A stretch of 9,065 nt of DNA, taken from assembly GCA_937928175.1 (NCBI GenBank), contig CALFVP010000127.1, positions 1 through 9,065 on the forward strand, written 5' to 3'. The notes below the pieces were generated by a model. It made no database searches and had not been told where the DNA came from. It saw nothing but the letters and a program-made list of their open reading frames with translations. Positions within the stretch are counted from its first letter, which is position 1. The number at the start of each line of letters is the position of its first letter. Positions 7,051 through 9,065 of this stretch are shown here, piece by piece. This DNA is from an uncultured bacterium (lineage in GTDB: Bacteria > Spirochaetota > Brevinematia > DTOW01). The position numbers were made by a program, and so were the translations under genes.

Positions 7051-7080
7051 ATTTTATTAAAGTCTACTTAAGTTTTTCAA
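7051..7080 (-). promoter_or_regulatory. Promoter of the tRNA-Glu-rpmF-folD unit
   Basis: On the minus strand TTGAAA (7080-7075), 18 bp, TAAAAT (7056-7051). The expected start is about 7044, 10 nt before tRNA-Glu. This is the same geometry as the other tRNA promoter. No further promoter is seen before rpmF or folD. Confidence 0.7.
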
Positions 7081-7099
7081 ATTATCAACAAATTTATCA

Positions 7100-7609
7100 C
7101 TAAAAACCATTTTCTAGTGGTATGAATATCTTAAAAATGTCGAAAGTTATCAATATTCTTACGAGTAGATTAGTTATAACGCCTGCAAATATGTCATCCA
7201 ATACTATACCAACACTTCCTTCCATTGATTGAATATGTACTATTGGGTAAGGTTTAAATATGTCAAAAATCCTAAATATTATAAAAGTTAGGAATAGTAT
7301 TGTTATCCCTTCTAAGTCTGTAGAGAAAGTGAACCCTATTGTAGCAAATAGGTATCCTACGATTTCATCTATAACAATATAATCACTATCTTTTTCTTTA
7401 AAGATTTCTTTTTCAGCATACGAAGTTATAGGAAACGCTAGTATTGTTAGTAAAAGTATGAGTGGATAAAAAAACAAAGGATACGGACTTAGAAAAACGA
7501 ATATTATAACACCTATTAAAGTACCAAATGTACCCCTAGCCCAAGGTAGATACCCTATGAAAATACCCGTAGATAAAAACTTAATAATGAAGTTTTTAAT
7601 TCCTAACAT
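7100..7609 (-). CDS. pgpA: Phosphatidylglycerophosphatase A
   Basis: Inner-membrane enzyme that dephosphorylates phosphatidylglycerophosphate to phosphatidylglycerol. From ATG 7609 it has 169 residues, near the family norm. Numbered from that ATG, hallmarks are GYLPWARGTFGTL (about 19-31), the acidic YIVIDEIVGYL (77-87), FRIFDIFKPYP (112-122) and GSVGIVLDDIFAG (131-143), with several transmembrane helices between. The usual APGT of the first motif reads ARGT here. The frame can be extended to TTG 7627, but that start has no Shine-Dalgarno and lies inside the promoter. A strong promoter places the transcription start at ATG 7609. Three stop codons in a row (TAG TGA TAA) end the gene. Confidence 0.93.
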   Translation of the reverse strand: MLGIKNFIIKFLSTGIFIGYLPWARGTFGTLIGVIIFVFLSPYPLFFYPLILLLTILAFPITSYAEKEIFKEKDSDYIVIDEIVGYLFATIGFTFSTDLEGITILFLTFIIFRIFDIFKPYPIVHIQSMEGSVGIVLDDIFAGVITNLLVRILITFDIFKIFIPLENGF

Positions 7610-7616
7610 GCTACCT

Positions 7617-7646
7617 ATTATCAACAACCAAATCCCATATTTTCAA
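7617..7646 (-). promoter_or_regulatory. pgpA promoter, leaderless layout
   Basis: On the minus strand TTGAAA (7646-7641), 18 bp, GATAAT (7622-7617), then AGGTAGC and ATG at 7609. It has the same hexamers and spacing as the tRNA promoters, but only 7 nt separate the -10 from the start codon. The upstream edge lies 3 nt from the inverted-repeat array. Confidence 0.65.
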
Positions 7647-7648
7647 TT

Positions 7649-7806
7649 ACAGGTTATACCTGTCTCATAGGTTATACCTGTCTCATAGGTGAGACCTATT
7701 TTATAGGTGAGACCTATTTTATAGGTAACCTACTTAGTAGGTGAAACCTATTTCATAGGTCTACTTAGTAGGAACCTACATAGTAGGTAGGACCTACCTT
7801 GTAGGT
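7649..7806. repeat. Array of alternating inverted half-repeats
   Basis: About eighteen six-base half-sites alternate between (A/G)TAGGT and its complement ACCTA(T/C), with mostly 3-nt spacers, so the sequence is periodic at 9 and 18 nt. The first 18-mer, AGGTTATACCTGTCTCAT, is repeated exactly (7651-7668, 7669-7686). The next, AGGTGAGACCTATTTTAT, is also repeated exactly (7687-7704, 7705-7722). Units then vary in length: 16 nt (7723-7738), 18 (7739-7756), 13 (7757-7769), 15 (7770-7784), 18 (7785-7802). Every half-site can form a hairpin with its left or its right neighbour, e.g. ACCTAT-TTC-ATAGGT (7746-7760), ACCTAC-TTA-GTAGGT (7728-7742) and ACCTAC-CTT-GTAGGT (7792-7806). It lies between the leuC stop and the pgpA promoter. 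No coding potential is apparent. Function unknown. Confidence 0.95.
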
Positions 7807-7817
7807 AGGGGTTTTTT
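7785..7817 (+). terminator. Rightward terminator-like end of the array
   Basis: On the plus strand the last hairpin (ACCTAC 7792-7797, loop CTT, GTAGGT 7801-7806; alternatively CCTACC with GGTAGG) is followed by AGGGG and a run of six T (7812-7817). This resembles an intrinsic terminator for transcription running rightward, although AGGGG separates the hairpin from the T-run unless the alternative pairing forms. No plus-strand gene lies upstream. On the minus strand, the direction of leuC, no T-run follows the array. Confidence 0.4.
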
Positions 7818-7831
7818 GTATTTTGGTGTGG

Positions 7832-9064
7832 TTATGATACTGATATTATTGTTTTGTCGGATCCAACGACTTCTTCTGGGTGTGCTATTCTTCCCATTAT
7901 TGCTGATGCTGCTGCAACAGCTGGACTTGCAAGGTAAACTTCGCTTGTAGGATCTCCCATTCTGCCAACAAAGTTTCTGTTTGTTGTTGAAATTGCTTTT
8001 TCTCCTTTGCCTAGTATTCCCATGTGTCCACCTAAGCATGGTCCGCAAGTTGCCATTGTAACTACAGCTCCAGCTTCTATAAATATGTCAATTAACCCTT
8101 CTTTTAGAGCTTTGTAATAAACAACCTGTGTAGCAGGAGTTATGATACATCTAATATCTGGATGAACTTTTTTACCTTTCAGTATTTCTGCTACTACTCT
8201 CAAGTCTTCTATTTTACCGTTAGTACATGAACCTATAAAAACTTGATCAATTTTGATGTGAGTTGCTTCTGATACGTTTTTACAGTTAGATGGTAAATGC
8301 GGAAAAGCTACTTGTGGTTCTATTTTAGATACATCGTACTCCTTTATTTCTGAATAATTTGCATCAGGATCCGATGAAAATATTTTGTATTCTCTTTTGG
8401 CTTGGTTTTTTATGTATTCTATGGTTTTTTCGTCAGGTTCAATTATTCCGGTTTTACCTCCTGCTTCAATGGCCATGTTTGTCATTGTAAGTCTTGATTC
8501 TAATGATAAGTTTTTAATTGTTTCTCCAGAGAATTCCATTGCTTTGTAAAGTGCACCGTCAACACCAATATCTGAAATTGTGTAAAGTATTAAATCTTTT
8601 GAAGATGTCCATTTCCCCATTTTACCGTAGTATATAAATTTCATAGTTTCTGGAACTTTTAACCAAACTTCGCCTGTTATCATGGCGTAAGCTAAATCAG
8701 TTGATCCTACACCAGTTGCAAAAGCTCCTAAAGCACCAAGAGTACAAGTGTGAGAGTCTGCACCTATTATTAAATCTCCAGGCAATGCTAAACCTTCTTC
8801 AACCAAAAGAGTATGCTCTATTCCAACTTTACCAATCTCGTAAAAGTAAGGTAAATTCATCTTTCTAGCAAACTTTCTTAAAATGTTTATCTGGTTAGCA
8901 CTTTTTATATCTTTTGCAGGAGAAAAGTGATCAGGAATCAAACCAACTCTTTGTTTGTCAAAAACATCTTCAGCTCCTACTTCTTCAAATTCTTGTATTG
9001 CTATAGGAGCAGTTATATCATTCCCAAAACAAAAATCAACTTTGGCATTTATTATCTCTCCAAA
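7832..9064 (-). CDS. leuC: 3-isopropylmalate dehydratase/homoaconitase large subunit, 5' end missing
   Basis: Aconitase-family hydro-lyase large subunit carrying a [4Fe-4S] cluster. The frame is open through the right edge; 410 residues are visible and about 10-30 N-terminal residues are probably missing. Numbered from the first full codon (9064), it starts FGEIINAKVDF with GNDITAP (14-20), then PDHFSPAKDIKSA (44-56), GADSHTCTLGALG (101-113), cluster ligands C280 in GSCTNG and C340/C343 in TCGPC, and NRNFVGRMGDPTSEVYLASP (362-381) near the C-terminus. All three cluster cysteines are present. The sequence is of the compact archaeal/thermophile type that includes LeuC2 and HacA, so leucine versus lysine (homoaconitase) pathway cannot be settled here. 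The small subunit does not follow; the repeat array does. Confidence 0.9.
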   Translation of the reverse strand, partial: FGEIINAKVDFCFGNDITAPIAIQEFEEVGAEDVFDKQRVGLIPDHFSPAKDIKSANQINILRKFARKMNLPYFYEIGKVGIEHTLLVEEGLALPGDLIIGADSHTCTLGALGAFATGVGSTDLAYAMITGEVWLKVPETMKFIYYGKMGKWTSSKDLILYTISDIGVDGALYKAMEFSGETIKNLSLESRLTMTNMAIEAGGKTGIIEPDEKTIEYIKNQAKREYKIFSSDPDANYSEIKEYDVSKIEPQVAFPHLPSNCKNVSEATHIKIDQVFIGSCTNGKIEDLRVVAEILKGKKVHPDIRCIITPATQVVYYKALKEGLIDIFIEAGAVVTMATCGPCLGGHMGILGKGEKAISTTNRNFVGRMGDPTSEVYLASPAVAAASAIMGRIAHPEEVVGSDKTIISVS

Positions 9065-9065
9065 T

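Noticed and set aside
7649..7806. CRISPR array
   Set aside because: The repeats are contiguous short palindromes with 3-nt gaps, and there are no unique spacers of 25-45 nt and no cas genes.
7794..8048. 84-residue minus-strand ORF
   Set aside because: It overlaps the conserved C-terminal part of leuC in another frame and has a low-complexity K/R/S/N composition with no family likeness.

Overview
The window is AT-rich, gene-dense bacterial DNA. It carries bacterial housekeeping genes (hisS, rpmF, folD, pgpA), four tRNA genes and one flagellar export gene (fliP), so the source is a flagellated bacterium. The low G+C, the archaeal/thermophile-type LeuC/homoaconitase and the MalF-like sugar permease would fit a thermophilic spirochaete relative (Brevinematales-like) or another deep-branching low-GC lineage. 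This placement is a guess, because no gene here is diagnostic of a phylum.

Layout. (1) Positions 1-3207, minus strand: hisS, then a small two-helix membrane protein overlapping it by ATGA, then 18 bp later a sugar ABC permease that runs off the left edge. The permease has a roughly 220-residue extra domain in the place of the MalF P2 loop. (2) Positions 3305-4647, plus strand: fliP, then two bases later a class II aldolase-family protein. This pair diverges from hisS across 97 bp. (3) Positions 4634-5296, minus strand: an exported DUF4159 protein whose 3' end overlaps the aldolase by 14 bp. (4) Positions 5416-5664, plus strand: tRNA-Arg, tRNA-Lys and tRNA-Leu behind one clear promoter. (5) Positions 7034-5843, minus strand: tRNA-Glu, rpmF and folD, apparently one transcript. 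(6) Positions 7609-7100, minus strand: pgpA. (7) Positions 7649-7817: an unusual array of alternating inverted half-repeats. (8) Positions 7832-9064, minus strand: the large subunit of a LeuC/homoaconitase-type hydro-lyase, open at its 5' end.

Two things stand out. The first is the array at 7649-7806: about eighteen six-base half-sites, (A/G)TAGGT alternating with its complement ACCTA(T/C), mostly separated by three bases. Each half-site can pair with the neighbour on either side, the sixth pair changes in a compensatory way, and a T-run follows on the plus strand. The second is promoter layout. The same TTGAAA-N18-TATAAT-like element occurs before both tRNA transcription units, about 10 nt upstream of the predicted transcription start-to-tRNA interval. 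The same element, or a recognisable version of it, sits 6-7 nt before the likely ATG of pgpA and of the DUF4159 gene, and a bare -10 box sits there for hisS and probably fliP. These genes lack a good Shine-Dalgarno sequence and are probably leaderless, while rpmF and the permease have strong ones.

No gene-free stretch exceeds 300 bp. The longest are 7610-7831 (pgpA promoter plus the array) and 5665-5842 (nothing convincing seen).
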